Shown: positions 9,110 to 18,030 of the stretch, piece after piece
Position numbering within the stretch: position 1 is the stretch's first letter
Layout of the letters: every line of letters begins with the position of its first letter
NCBI RefSeq assembly: GCF_001752365.1
Contig: NZ_MEIY01000001.1
Coordinates: 2,535,652 to 2,599,651 of the forward strand
Direction of reading: 5' to 3'
Length of the DNA stretch: 64,000 nucleotides
Source: Marinobacter sp. X15-166B
GTDB lineage: Bacteria; Pseudomonadota; Gammaproteobacteria; Pseudomonadales; Oleiphilaceae
The notes under the pieces: model-generated
What the model saw: only the letters and a program-made list of their open reading frames with translations
The model's database searches: none
Told to the model about the DNA's origin: nothing
Program-made: the position numbers and the translations under genes

Positions 9110-9582
9110 TGCGTAATCTCATCTTTTTATTCATTCTGGTGGCCCTCCTGCCGAGCAGTCTGCTGGCCGCGACGGAAGTCTATCCGTTAGCCACGGCGGA
9201 GGAACGGGAGCGCTTCCAGGGGCTGCTGGCGGAGTTGCGTTGCCCCAAGTGCCAGAACCAGAACATTGCCGATTCGGACGCCCCCATTGCGCAGGATATG
9301 CGTGACGAGACCTATCGGATGGTGCGCGACGGCGCCAGCAATGAAGAAGTCTTTGAAGCCCTGATCGCCCGTTTCGGTGAGTTTGTCCGCTACAAACCCC
9401 AGTTTGACCGCCGCACCGCCTTGCTGTGGACCACTCCCATCATCGTGGTGTTGATCGGCTTGCTGGTGGTCATCGGCACGGTGGTGCGCGCTAAACGTCA
9501 ACCCCAAGCGACGGCTACCCTGACGGATGAAGAGCGTCAACGGGCGCAACAGATACTGGAAGACGGCAATCCGAAGCCGTAA
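9109..9582 (+). CDS. ccmH: Cytochrome c maturation protein CcmH
   Basis: 157 aa from ATG 9109, which overlaps the ccmG stop; a TTG one codon earlier is not preferred. A signal peptide (about residues 1-20) precedes the redox motif LRCPKCQNQNI (RCPxC at 44-48), and a membrane helix lies at about residues 104-124. CcmH is a membrane-bound thiol protein of the heme lyase complex. This is the short CcmH form, with the TPR part encoded separately as ccmI. Confidence 0.95.
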   Translation: MRNLIFLFILVALLPSSLLAATEVYPLATAEERERFQGLLAELRCPKCQNQNIADSDAPIAQDMRDETYRMVRDGASNEEVFEALIARFGEFVRYKPQFDRRTALLWTTPIIVVLIGLLVVIGTVVRAKRQPQATATLTDEERQRAQQILEDGNPKP

Positions 9583-9617
9583 GTTCACCCGCTTTACTGA
9601 TCAACCAATGGCTTTTT

Positions 9618-10889
9618 ATGACAACCACGTTTTGGCTTACCGCAACTTTGCTGGTGGCACTGGCACTGGCGTTCATTCTCTACCCGTTGTTCTTTAACCG
9701 CGCGGCAAAACGGGCCCAGTCCGATTTGCGCAACCACAACCTGATGGCCTACCGCTCCCGGCTGGCGGAACTGGATACCGAGTATGCCGCCGGCCTGGTG
9801 GATGACGACAACTACCAGCAACTGAAAGACGAGCTGGCGGGGGGCTTGCTGGACGACGTGTCCGGACTGGAAACCGCCCCCCGTGCGGTGGATTCGCGCC
9901 GCACCGCAGCCATAGTGGTGGTACTGGCGAGTGTGTTGCTGGTGCCGGCCGCGGCGGTGTATCTGTACCAGCAATGGGGGGCCATGGAACGGCTGGAGCA
10001 GTGGCAGACGATGACCGAGATGTCGGCCACCGGGGCTGGCCGCATGGCGCAGATGGTGGAACTGACCCAGCAGTTGCGACAGCGCCTGGAAGCCAGTCCC
10101 GCCAACCCGGACGGCTGGGCCATGCTGGCGCGCTCCTACATGCGCATTGAACAATACGCCGACGCCGCCTGGGCTTTTGAACGCCTGGCGGAGCAGGTGG
10201 ATGAAGCCGGCGCCCGGGCAGCGGCCTGGGGGCTGGTGGCCCAGGCCCGGTTTTTCGACAGTCGGGGCGAGTGGACCGCCGCGGTGAACGGTGCGGTGGA
10301 CACAGCCCGGGCTCTCAATCCGGACGAAGTGAATGCACTGGGACTTTTAGGTATCCGGTCATTCGGCGAGCAGCGCTATGAGGACGCCATCCAGTACTGG
10401 GAGCGCATCGTTGCCGTGGCGCCGGATCATCCACAACTGGAATCCATTCGCGAGGGTATCAAACAGGCGTATGCGAATCTTGGCCGGGCGATGCCGGATG
10501 CAGCGGTGGATCGCCCGGACGCGGTCAGCGCAGCCGGCGTCACCGTCACTATTGAGCTGGCGGATGCGTTTGCGGCGGAAGTACCCGATGATACGGTCTT
10601 GTTTGTGTTCGCCCGCCAGCCGGGAAATAGCAGTGCCCCCCCGTTGGCGGTCGCCCGGTTGACCGCAGCCGACTTGCCGCACACCCTGCGCCTGGATGAC
10701 CGTTACAACATGACCCCGAGCGCCCGCCTGTCGGACGCGGAGCGAGTGCGGGTGGTGGCTCGCCTAAGCCGGTCGGGCAACCCGTCGGCACAACCGGGCG
10801 ACTGGCAGGGACAAGCGGCCGACTTGCTGGAGGTGACGGACGACTCCGGGCCGGACACTCGCATCGTGATCGATCAGCGTCTGCGCTAA
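9618..10889 (+). CDS. ccmI: c-type cytochrome biogenesis protein CcmI (CycH)
   Basis: 423 aa. It has an N-terminal helix (about 4-24), a cytoplasmic coiled-coil stretch with the CcmI opening (RLAELDTEYAAGLVDDD), a second helix near residues 95-113, then a periplasmic TPR region (about 155-300) and a C-terminal beta-rich domain (AGVTVTIELADAF onward). CcmI chaperones apocytochrome c for the CcmFH lyase. It is the last gene of the operon, and the bat operon meets it tail-to-tail 24 bases downstream. Confidence 0.92.
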   Translation: MTTTFWLTATLLVALALAFILYPLFFNRAAKRAQSDLRNHNLMAYRSRLAELDTEYAAGLVDDDNYQQLKDELAGGLLDDVSGLETAPRAVDSRRTAAIVVVLASVLLVPAAAVYLYQQWGAMERLEQWQTMTEMSATGAGRMAQMVELTQQLRQRLEASPANPDGWAMLARSYMRIEQYADAAWAFERLAEQVDEAGARAAAWGLVAQARFFDSRGEWTAAVNGAVDTARALNPDEVNALGLLGIRSFGEQRYEDAIQYWERIVAVAPDHPQLESIREGIKQAYANLGRAMPDAAVDRPDAVSAAGVTVTIELADAFAAEVPDDTVLFVFARQPGNSSAPPLAVARLTAADLPHTLRLDDRYNMTPSARLSDAERVRVVARLSRSGNPSAQPGDWQGQAADLLEVTDDSGPDTRIVIDQRLR

Positions 10890-10913
10890 CCCGGTCCCTC
10901 TCGGCCGGCCGGT

Positions 10914-12644
10914 TCAGCGCCGGTCGGTGAGCGCCGGCGGGTACAGCGGTGGCAGCAGCCCGGACGATTGCGCGCGGGCCGCCGGCTGGTGTGCCCGCAA
11001 CCGTTGCAACCCGTTCACCAATTCTTGACCGTCCCACGGGCCGGCAGCGGGTTGCTGGTGCGCCCCGAACACCCGCCGTTCCAGCCGCTGGATCGCTGTC
11101 CTCAGCTGCGGATCGTCCGCCCAGGCAAGCACGTCATTGACGCTGGTAAAGGTTGCTCCCGCTACCCGCAGGCCCATCCATGCGGGCAGGAGACTGAACA
11201 CCCGGGCTTCCCCGCTTTTCGCCGCCGCAGTCAATTCCGCGTACAGCTGCGGCTCGCGGTCGTCCATCAGGGCCGTACGGACGGGTGCCGGACGCCGGAC
11301 CTGTCGTGCCCACAACAACAGGGTAACCAGCCAGCCGGCGCCCATGATGGCCGCAAGCCAGAGCCATCGATGGGATACCGCCGGCACCCCGTTGTCCGCC
11401 GTGCTCCCGGATGGCAGTTCGCCGGCGCCGCTGCCGTCGGTGGGTTGTGGCGCTGCGGTGGGGGTTGGGGGAGCCGCGACAATGGTGATGGTTTTGGCAG
11501 GCAGAATCGCCAGCTGTTCACTATCGGTGGTGGTGTCCCACCAGGGAATGCGGATTTCCGGCAGGGTGGTGGTGCCCGCCGTCACGCCGACCAGGGCGGA
11601 CTCAGTAATCAGGGTGCCAGTGAGGCCGTCAAGGTCGCGATCGGTCACGCGCCGGGGCTGCTCCGGGTAGCTCTTCAGCCCGGCGGTGCCGCCGGTTTCG
11701 GGCACGGCGAGCACTTCCGCGGTCAGACCCTCGGCCCTCAGGGTCAGCGTCCGGGTCAGACTGTCGCCTTGCTGCAGCGACAGGCCATCGGGAATGCCGG
11801 ACTCGGTGAGAGTCAGGCTGCGGGCCGGTAACCAGGTGTCCCCGCTGAAGCTGCCCGGGGGGGCTTTGACCGGCACATCGAAAAACCGGGCGCTGTCCCG
11901 AAGGAACTGGAGCCGTCCGGACGGGTCTCTCACCTGGCCCTGAAATTCAATGGGAGCGAGCGAGAACTCCCCGACCTGCTGTGGGAACACCGCGTAGCGA
12001 CGCTCGACCACGCGGTACTCACGCCCATCCCGAAAACGGCGGAATTCACGCTGCTTGCCCAGGGGTTCAATCAACGCACTGGCATGGGAGGGCTCGCTGA
12101 GTTCTCCCTGCAGCAGATTACCGCTGAAATACAGACGTACGGTGAGCCGGAGCTGCTCCTGCACATAGACCGAGTCTTTATCTGCAACCAATTCAATAAA
12201 CGCCTGACGCTCCCCCGGTGCGCCGCCGGTGGCAGGCGCGCCGGGTTTGACCGAAATGGTGTGGGCGCTGGAGGTGGCCCCTTTGAAGGTGAGCGGAGGA
12301 ATCAGCAACTCGCCGCTGCTGAGGGGGGCCAGGTGATAGGTCCAGACAAGCTCGCCACTTGACTGGCCATTGACGGTGCGCATGCTGTATTGCTGATTGC
12401 GGGACAGGATTTTGAAGTGGTGTTCCAGCCCGCTGAGGTCGGGTGACGGCAACTCGGCCAGGTTCAGGTCGAACACGCCGCCGGGATTCCGTGACAGTGC
12501 CAGCGTGCCGGTGACCGTAAGGGTCAGGGTTTCGGTTTCATGCAATTCGGTGCGGCTGGGCTCCACGGTCAGGGTGGTCTGGGCGAGGGTCGCCGAGGCC
12601 CACAACAACACGAGCGCCAGGGTTAACAACTGCCGTATTACCAT
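10914..12644 (-). CDS. batD: BatD family protein (aerotolerance operon)
   Basis: 576 aa with an N-terminal signal peptide (LLTLALVLLWASATLAQ), several beta-rich repeats of the BatD type (LTVEPSRTELHETETLTLTV near the start), and one C-terminal membrane helix around residues 425-445 (WLWLAAIMGAGWLVTLLLW) followed by a cytoplasmic tail. Bat proteins form a membrane complex linked to oxygen or envelope stress tolerance in several bacteria; the biochemical role is unresolved. The start overlaps the end of the BatB/C gene by seven bases. It is the last gene of the MoxR operon. Confidence 0.88.
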   Translation of the reverse strand: MVIRQLLTLALVLLWASATLAQTTLTVEPSRTELHETETLTLTVTGTLALSRNPGGVFDLNLAELPSPDLSGLEHHFKILSRNQQYSMRTVNGQSSGELVWTYHLAPLSSGELLIPPLTFKGATSSAHTISVKPGAPATGGAPGERQAFIELVADKDSVYVQEQLRLTVRLYFSGNLLQGELSEPSHASALIEPLGKQREFRRFRDGREYRVVERRYAVFPQQVGEFSLAPIEFQGQVRDPSGRLQFLRDSARFFDVPVKAPPGSFSGDTWLPARSLTLTESGIPDGLSLQQGDSLTRTLTLRAEGLTAEVLAVPETGGTAGLKSYPEQPRRVTDRDLDGLTGTLITESALVGVTAGTTTLPEIRIPWWDTTTDSEQLAILPAKTITIVAAPPTPTAAPQPTDGSGAGELPSGSTADNGVPAVSHRWLWLAAIMGAGWLVTLLLWARQVRRPAPVRTALMDDREPQLYAELTAAAKSGEARVFSLLPAWMGLRVAGATFTSVNDVLAWADDPQLRTAIQRLERRVFGAHQQPAAGPWDGQELVNGLQRLRAHQPAARAQSSGLLPPLYPPALTDRR

Positions 12645-14425
12645 GGTGTATCACTCTCGTCTGGTTGCGTCTTGCGGGACTGGTACTGCTGCAGAAATTT
12701 GCGTTGCAACAGACTGCCGGGGTGGTCCGGTATCCGGCGCAGCCATTGCTCCTGTTCCTGGTTGAGTGGCGAGGGGGTCAGGTCAGCCGGCTGGTCTGCT
12801 GCCCCTGCGTCGCCGCCCCGAGGGGAGTCTGCGGCGGGGGGCTTGGCAGGCACGCCATCAGGCTCGTCGGAACTGCCGGGGGCATCGCCTTCTGCCACAT
12901 CGGGGGGGGAACCTGCCGGGCTGTCGGGCGCCGACGGGGCAGGTGACTGGCCTGGCTGTGATTCAGAGTCACCGTTTGTGGACCGCTGATTGTCCTGCCC
13001 GGCCTGACTGGCGTCCCCCGGCTGGGGTTCGCCCTCCTGGCCCTCCTGGCCCTGTTGGTCCTGTTGCTGTTCAAGCAGTGATTGCACGAGCTCTGCATTG
13101 GCCCGGGCGTCGGCATGACGCGGCTCCTTTTTCAGAGCAGTCTGATAGGCGCGCAGGGCTTCTTCCAGACGGTTCGCCCGGGCGAGCGCATTACCCCGGT
13201 TATAGTGCGCATCGGCATGGTCTTGCAAGCCGAATTGCTCGGCGGCGGCCGCGTACTCGCCGGCCCGGTAGAGCGCGCTTCCTTTCCATGCGGGATCCGT
13301 AAACCGGCGGGCCGCCTGTTCCGGATCCTGTTCGATGAGGTCCGAGCCGCGTTGGTCGGGTCGTGCCCACAGACCGGCCCAATCCAGGGCCAGGGAGGGC
13401 CGTGGCAGCGCCGGTAGCAGCACAACCAACAGAAGTAGCAGTGTGCCTCGGCGCCAACTCCACAGGGTCAGCGGCAGCAACAGCCAGAGCAGCCAATAAC
13501 CGTCATCCTGCCAGCGGCTTACGGTCAGTTGGCGTTCGGTCTGTTGCCAGTTGTCGCTGTCGGCCGAACGCAACCGGAGTGCACGGATATCGCGGTCATC
13601 CAGTGTCAGGGCATGACTGGCTCCCCCGCTGGCACGGGCCAGGGCCGCCAGTGCGGCGGGGCGGGCCTGCGCCATCACAATCCGGTCGTTGTCACGGATG
13701 AAGCCGTGTTTCGGCAGGGGCATGGGGCCGCCCTCTTCAGTGCCTACCACCAGCGTACTCAAGGTATAGGGTGTTTTGGCAAGCTGCCGCTCAATCCGCT
13801 GGGCGTAGGTGTCCGCAAGGTCATCGGCGATCAGAACAATACGCCCCTGGCCGCGAGCGCCCTGATCCAGCAAGGTGACGGCCCGGGCGACACCGAGATC
13901 CGCACGGTTACCCGCAGCGGGCATAGTGAACGGATCCAGTGCCACGAGCATGCCTTCGATGGTGCGCCGGTCGTCGGTCAGGGGGGTGACCACATGGCCA
14001 TCAGCTGCGTACACCACCAGCGCAGTCAGGCTGCCCGGCCGGGCTTCGAGAAGATCCCGAATTTTGCGTTTGGCCAGGGTCAGGCGGTCGGGGCTGACGT
14101 CGGTTGCCAGCATGGACAGCGACAAGTCGAGGACGATCACCAGGTTGTCGTTTTGCTGCTGCAGAGGCGTGGGTGCCTCGCGCCAGGCCGGTCCCGCCAG
14201 GGTGACAGCACCCAAGGCGATCATCAAGACCGGGAGCACCCCGGCGACACGGCCGGTAGCGGCGGGCTGGCCCCGGGCGCCGACCAGCGGGGCCAGCAGG
14301 TGGGGTGGAATGATCCGGCGCCAGCCACTGTCCTGTCTGAGCCCGTGGCGTAACAACCAAGGCAGCAGCGGCAGGAACATCAACGCCAGCAACCACCAGG
14401 GCCGCAGGAAATGAAACTCAGTCAC
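12638..14425 (-). CDS. batB: BatB-BatC fusion: VWA domain plus TPR protein
   Basis: 595 aa from a GTG at 14425 preceded by GGAGGC; the longer frame to 14554 overlaps batA and is unlikely. Residues 1-85 hold two membrane helices. A von Willebrand A domain starts at about 95 with the metal site DLSLS (100-104). A third helix at about 340 is followed by TPR repeats (ADAHYNRGNALARANRLEEA region) and a long Gln/Gly/Pro/Ser-rich tail. This joins what are separate batB and batC genes in other bacteria. It overlaps batA and batD on either side, showing tight coupling. Confidence 0.88.
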   Translation of the reverse strand: MTEFHFLRPWWLLALMFLPLLPWLLRHGLRQDSGWRRIIPPHLLAPLVGARGQPAATGRVAGVLPVLMIALGAVTLAGPAWREAPTPLQQQNDNLVIVLDLSLSMLATDVSPDRLTLAKRKIRDLLEARPGSLTALVVYAADGHVVTPLTDDRRTIEGMLVALDPFTMPAAGNRADLGVARAVTLLDQGARGQGRIVLIADDLADTYAQRIERQLAKTPYTLSTLVVGTEEGGPMPLPKHGFIRDNDRIVMAQARPAALAALARASGGASHALTLDDRDIRALRLRSADSDNWQQTERQLTVSRWQDDGYWLLWLLLPLTLWSWRRGTLLLLLVVLLPALPRPSLALDWAGLWARPDQRGSDLIEQDPEQAARRFTDPAWKGSALYRAGEYAAAAEQFGLQDHADAHYNRGNALARANRLEEALRAYQTALKKEPRHADARANAELVQSLLEQQQDQQGQEGQEGEPQPGDASQAGQDNQRSTNGDSESQPGQSPAPSAPDSPAGSPPDVAEGDAPGSSDEPDGVPAKPPAADSPRGGDAGAADQPADLTPSPLNQEQEQWLRRIPDHPGSLLQRKFLQQYQSRKTQPDESDTPW

Positions 14426-15422
14426 GGGTTCGCCTCCATGCAACGTGACCGATGCTGCGCAGCAACAGGGACAGCAGCCATAACAGCGATGCCCCGGCCA
14501 CCGGCCAGACATACAGCTCATCGGTCGGGCGGTAGGATTGACCCTCCAGTTCAATGGGCTCCAGCTGGTTGATGCTGGCGTAGATACTTTCCAGTTCCGC
14601 CAGATTGCGTGCCCGGAAGTAGCGGCCCCCGGTCTGTTCCGCCATGCGTATCAGCAGCGGTTCGTCGAGGTCAGCGGACGGATTGACGCGTCTCGGTCCC
14701 AGCAAGCCACGCTGGATCATGGTTTCAGCGCCTATGCCGATGGTGTAGAGGCGCACGCCCGTCGCGGCGGCGATTTCGGTGGCTTTGTCGGGGGTCACTG
14801 CCCCGGCGGTGTTGGCCCCGTCGGTGAGCAAAATTACCACCCGTTGCTCCTGGGGACGGTCACGGAGATGTTTGACCGCCAGGCCGATGGCATCGCCGAT
14901 CGCGGTGGCGCGCCCGGCCATGCCGATTTCCGCCTCGTCCAGCAGGGTGGCGAGGGTGGCGTGGTCGAACGACAGGGGGACATGCATATGGGCCTCGGTG
15001 GCAAATAACAGTAAACCCAAGCGGTCGCCTTCGCGCTGGCTGATGAAATCGTTGACCACCGCTTTCACCGCGTGTAAACGATTAATGCTGCGCCCCTGCC
15101 AGACCATGTCCCGCTCCTGCATGCTGGGCGACAAATCCACCGCCAGCAACAAGTCACGCCCGCTCACCGGCAGGTCGACAGCATCGCCCACCTGCTGTGG
15201 CCGGGCTATGGCCACTACCAGCAGGCCCCAGGCAGTCAGCAGCATCAATTGTTGCCAGCGGGGGCTGCGGTGGCCGGTTTTGCTGACCCCGGGCAAATCG
15301 GCCAGCCAGTGACCGACCGGCATGGCGGGTGCCGCCACCGGTCGGATCGACCGACGTTTGTACAGCAAGGGCAGCGGCAGCAACAGCAGCAGCAACAACC
15401 AGGGATAAGCCAGCGTCAACAT
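14418..15422 (-). CDS. batA: BatA VWA-domain membrane protein
   Basis: 334 aa. Two N-terminal helices (about 5-20 and 58-74) precede a von Willebrand A domain with the metal-binding motif DLSPS (96-100), TDGANT further on, and a C-terminal helix near residues 305-325 (LYVWPVAGASLLWLLSLLLRS). This is the classic BatA layout: a periplasm-facing VWA domain held between membrane helices. Its ends overlap the DUF4381 gene upstream by seven bases and batB downstream by eight. Confidence 0.9.
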   Translation of the reverse strand: MLTLAYPWLLLLLLLPLPLLYKRRSIRPVAAPAMPVGHWLADLPGVSKTGHRSPRWQQLMLLTAWGLLVVAIARPQQVGDAVDLPVSGRDLLLAVDLSPSMQERDMVWQGRSINRLHAVKAVVNDFISQREGDRLGLLLFATEAHMHVPLSFDHATLATLLDEAEIGMAGRATAIGDAIGLAVKHLRDRPQEQRVVILLTDGANTAGAVTPDKATEIAAATGVRLYTIGIGAETMIQRGLLGPRRVNPSADLDEPLLIRMAEQTGGRYFRARNLAELESIYASINQLEPIELEGQSYRPTDELYVWPVAGASLLWLLSLLLRSIGHVAWRRTRD

Positions 15423-15886
15423 CGCTGTCTCCGGAGCCAGAGACGCGCCTGGGCAAGCGCCTGCTGCGGATCACACTCAGGCGTGGCTTGCCAGCTGGCG
15501 GCCACCATCGCGTCAATGACCGCGGTGCACAGAGGAGGGGTGTGCCCGCCGGTTTGCAGCAGAAACTCCCCCCAGGCCCGGCCACTGAGGCTGTGCGGTT
15601 GACGCTCGGGGTAGCGGGTGCGGGCGCAGCGTTTGAGCAGACCGTTGAGCTCGCCAAACCAGGCAGTGTCGAAAACCTGTGCCTCATGCAGGCGGTTAAG
15701 TTCAGCCTTCGCCGCTTTGAGCCAGCGATTACGGCGGTAGTGGCGCCTCAACCGCACGACCAGGACCCAGATAATCACAAGCAGCACAGCGGCCAACAAC
15801 CACCAGCCGGGGGCGGGCGGCCAGACGCCGCCGGGCATGGGCAGGTGGATGTCTCGCAGCTGGCTGAGGGGGTCTGGTGTCATCAT
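15416..15886 (-). CDS. DUF4381 membrane protein of the MoxR/Bat operon
   Basis: 156 aa from the ATG at 15886, with GGGAG a few bases before it. One membrane helix lies at about residues 27-45 (GWWLLAAVLLVIIWVLVVRLRR), followed by a charged helical domain containing RTRYPERQPHSLSGRAWGEFL, typical of DUF4381. Proteins of this family sit between the DUF58 and BatA genes in many gammaproteobacteria. Its exact function is unknown. The 3' end overlaps batA. Confidence 0.85.
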   Translation of the reverse strand: MMTPDPLSQLRDIHLPMPGGVWPPAPGWWLLAAVLLVIIWVLVVRLRRHYRRNRWLKAAKAELNRLHEAQVFDTAWFGELNGLLKRCARTRYPERQPHSLSGRAWGEFLLQTGGHTPPLCTAVIDAMVAASWQATPECDPQQALAQARLWLRRQRC

Positions 15887-15897
15887 GCGGCTCCCGG

Positions 15898-16836
15898 CTA
15901 CCCGATGGTTCCCCGTGGGCCCAGCAGTTGTTGCAGCGCCGGGGCCGGGTCCTCGTCGGTAAATACGGTGTGATGGTGGGTCGCGGTCGCCGAAAAACAC
16001 CGCGTCAAACGGGCTTCGTGTGTGCGTACCCGGTGCTGGAAGGCCCGTTGGAATTCAGGGTTGGCGCCATCGAACCACACGGGACCCTCGGGGCTTGCGA
16101 CGGCAAACCGCCCCTTGTCGGGCAGGTGGCGCTCCAGCGGATCGACGATGCGAACAGCCGTAACGTCGTTGTGTTGCGACAGCGCACCCAGCAGACTGGG
16201 GGTGTCATCCGTGACGCGCATAAAATCACTGATCACAAAGACCCGGCTGCCGGTATGGCTGACCCTCCGTGCCTCCTGCAACGCGGTGTCGAGGGCCAGA
16301 GCGGACCGCGACCGGCCCGTGTCGGTCCCGTCTTGTTGCAAGGCAGCCAGGGTGCCGAGCAACTCCAGCACCGACTTCTTCCGGCGTGCCGGACGCTGGG
16401 TCACAATCTGATCCTGATTGAAGACGATGCCGCCCACCTGGTCACCGGACCAGAGGGTCAGCCACGCCAGAATGCCGGTCAGCTGTGCCGCGCGAACCTG
16501 TTTGTAGGCCCCGGTGCTGCTGAAAAACATGCTGGGTCCGAGATCGCAGATCAGCAACACCGGCCGTTCTTTTTCTTCTTCAAAGAGTTTGGTGTGGGGA
16601 GCCTGACGCCGTGCTGTCACCCGCCAGTCAATGCTGCGGATGTCGTCACCGGGCTGATAGGGACGGACTTCCGAAAACACCATGCCCCGGCCCCGGTGGG
16701 GTGACCGGCGGGCACCGGCCTGGCGGCGGACGCTGCTGGCCGGGGGCAGGCGTAACGCCCGCGCGTCGGCCTGCAGGCTGATCAGTCTGGTGAGACCGAT
16801 GCGGGTGGACTGGTCGGTGGCGATCAGGGCGGGCAT
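15898..16836 (-). CDS. DUF58 domain protein of the MoxR/Bat operon
   Basis: 312 aa, soluble. The DUF58 signature is visible at about residues 54-77 (FSEVRPYQPGDDIRSIDWRV). A degenerate VWA-like fold follows (VLLICDLGPSMFF, FVISDFMRVTDD). DUF58 proteins almost always follow a MoxR ATPase gene, as here with a 7-base gap, and are thought to be its client or adaptor. Confidence 0.92.
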   Translation of the reverse strand: MPALIATDQSTRIGLTRLISLQADARALRLPPASSVRRQAGARRSPHRGRGMVFSEVRPYQPGDDIRSIDWRVTARRQAPHTKLFEEEKERPVLLICDLGPSMFFSSTGAYKQVRAAQLTGILAWLTLWSGDQVGGIVFNQDQIVTQRPARRKKSVLELLGTLAALQQDGTDTGRSRSALALDTALQEARRVSHTGSRVFVISDFMRVTDDTPSLLGALSQHNDVTAVRIVDPLERHLPDKGRFAVASPEGPVWFDGANPEFQRAFQHRVRTHEARLTRCFSATATHHHTVFTDEDPAPALQQLLGPRGTIG

Positions 16837-16843
16837 GTCAGAC

Positions 16844-17806
16844 TCACGCGGCTACCGGCAGGTGCTCAATCAGCCGCTGAATGACCTGATCGGTAGTGAC
16901 CCCTTCGGCCTCCGCCTCGAAGGTCAGCAGCAGCCGGTGGCGCAGCACATCAAACGCCATCGCGCGCACATCGTCGGGGGTGACATAATCCCGGCCCTGC
17001 AACCAGGCCAGCGCGCGGGCACACCGGTCCAGCGCAATGGTTCCCCGGGGGCTGGACCCGTAGGCAATCCAGCGGGCCAGCTCCGGATCGAGTGCCGCCG
17101 CATCGCGACTGGCGAGAATCAGCGCCAGCACATAGTCTTCAACGGCCTCCGCCATGTACACGTCCGCCACCGCCTGACGCGCTGCAAACACCTGCTCAGC
17201 GCTGATCCGGACGGTCGCTTGCGGCTGGCCCATCCGGTAATCGTTGCGTGCCAGCTGAAGAATGGCCCGTTCGGAAGCGGCATCGGGGTAGCCAATCAAC
17301 ACCTGCATCATGAACCGGTCCAGCTGGGCTTCCGGCAGGGGGTAGGTGCCTTCCTGTTCGATGGGGTTTTGGGTCGCCATAACCATAAACAGACGATCAA
17401 GCGCGAAGGTACGGAGGCCCACACTGACCTGTCGCTCCCCCATGGCTTCCAGCAGCGCCGACTGAACCTTGGCGGGTGCCCGGTTGATTTCATCGGCCAG
17501 CACCAGGTTGTGGAAGATGGGGCCACGCTGGAACTCGAACTGTCCGGTTTCGGGACGGTATATCTCGCTGCCGGTCACGTCAGAGGGCAACAGGTCCGGG
17601 GTGAACTGGATCCGGTGGAAATCACCCTGCAGGTGATCGGCCAGGGCTTTTACCGCGGTTGTTTTGGCCAGACCCGGTGCTCCCTCAACCAGCAGGTGGC
17701 CGTCCGCCAGAAGGGTTATCAACAAGCGCTCAACCAGGCGCTCCTGACCGATGACACGTTGTTTGAGCTGAGCTTGCAACTCACTGAAGGTTGGCTGTAA
17801 CGACAT
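16844..17806 (-). CDS. MoxR-family AAA+ ATPase
   Basis: 320 aa from the ATG at 17806 (MSLQPTFSELQAQ), the usual MoxR length; the frame extends further upstream but without family similarity. It shows Walker A EGAPGLAKTT (41-50), Walker B LVLADEINRAP with the MoxR extension KVQSALLEAMGERQVS, and TQNPIEQEGTYPLPEAQLDRF. MoxR ATPases act as chaperones for VWA proteins; here it heads the operon with DUF58, DUF4381, BatA, BatB/C and BatD. Confidence 0.93.
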   Translation of the reverse strand: MSLQPTFSELQAQLKQRVIGQERLVERLLITLLADGHLLVEGAPGLAKTTAVKALADHLQGDFHRIQFTPDLLPSDVTGSEIYRPETGQFEFQRGPIFHNLVLADEINRAPAKVQSALLEAMGERQVSVGLRTFALDRLFMVMATQNPIEQEGTYPLPEAQLDRFMMQVLIGYPDAASERAILQLARNDYRMGQPQATVRISAEQVFAARQAVADVYMAEAVEDYVLALILASRDAAALDPELARWIAYGSSPRGTIALDRCARALAWLQGRDYVTPDDVRAMAFDVLRHRLLLTFEAEAEGVTTDQVIQRLIEHLPVAA

Positions 17807-18030
17807 GGACAATAGATGCCTCTTGGCCCGAATAGGTTGATGACGAAGCAGCACTAGTTTTGTGGGCAAGAGCTGCAAAAATCAAGGGCTTGACTATGCT
17901 TGTGTGACAGTCGTGTTGTTTTTTGGAGCCTGTGCAGAAAAGCGCTCTGCAGTAACAGCGCGTGGTTGCTCATCAGCCACGATGTTCGCCGGTTTTATTA
18001 CGGTCCTTTCACACTATTCAGAGGTTGACT
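17807..18030. other. Divergent intergenic region between moxR and gdhB
   Basis: 224 bases must contain both promoters. A TTGACT at about 17889 has no acceptable -10 at 16-18 bases, so no promoter is claimed. GAGG at 18021-18024 is the likely ribosome site of gdhB. Nothing else was recognised. Confidence 0.3.

Noticed and set aside
17880..17920. A promoter for gdhB at TTGACT near 17889
   Set aside because: The bases 16-18 downstream do not resemble a -10 element.
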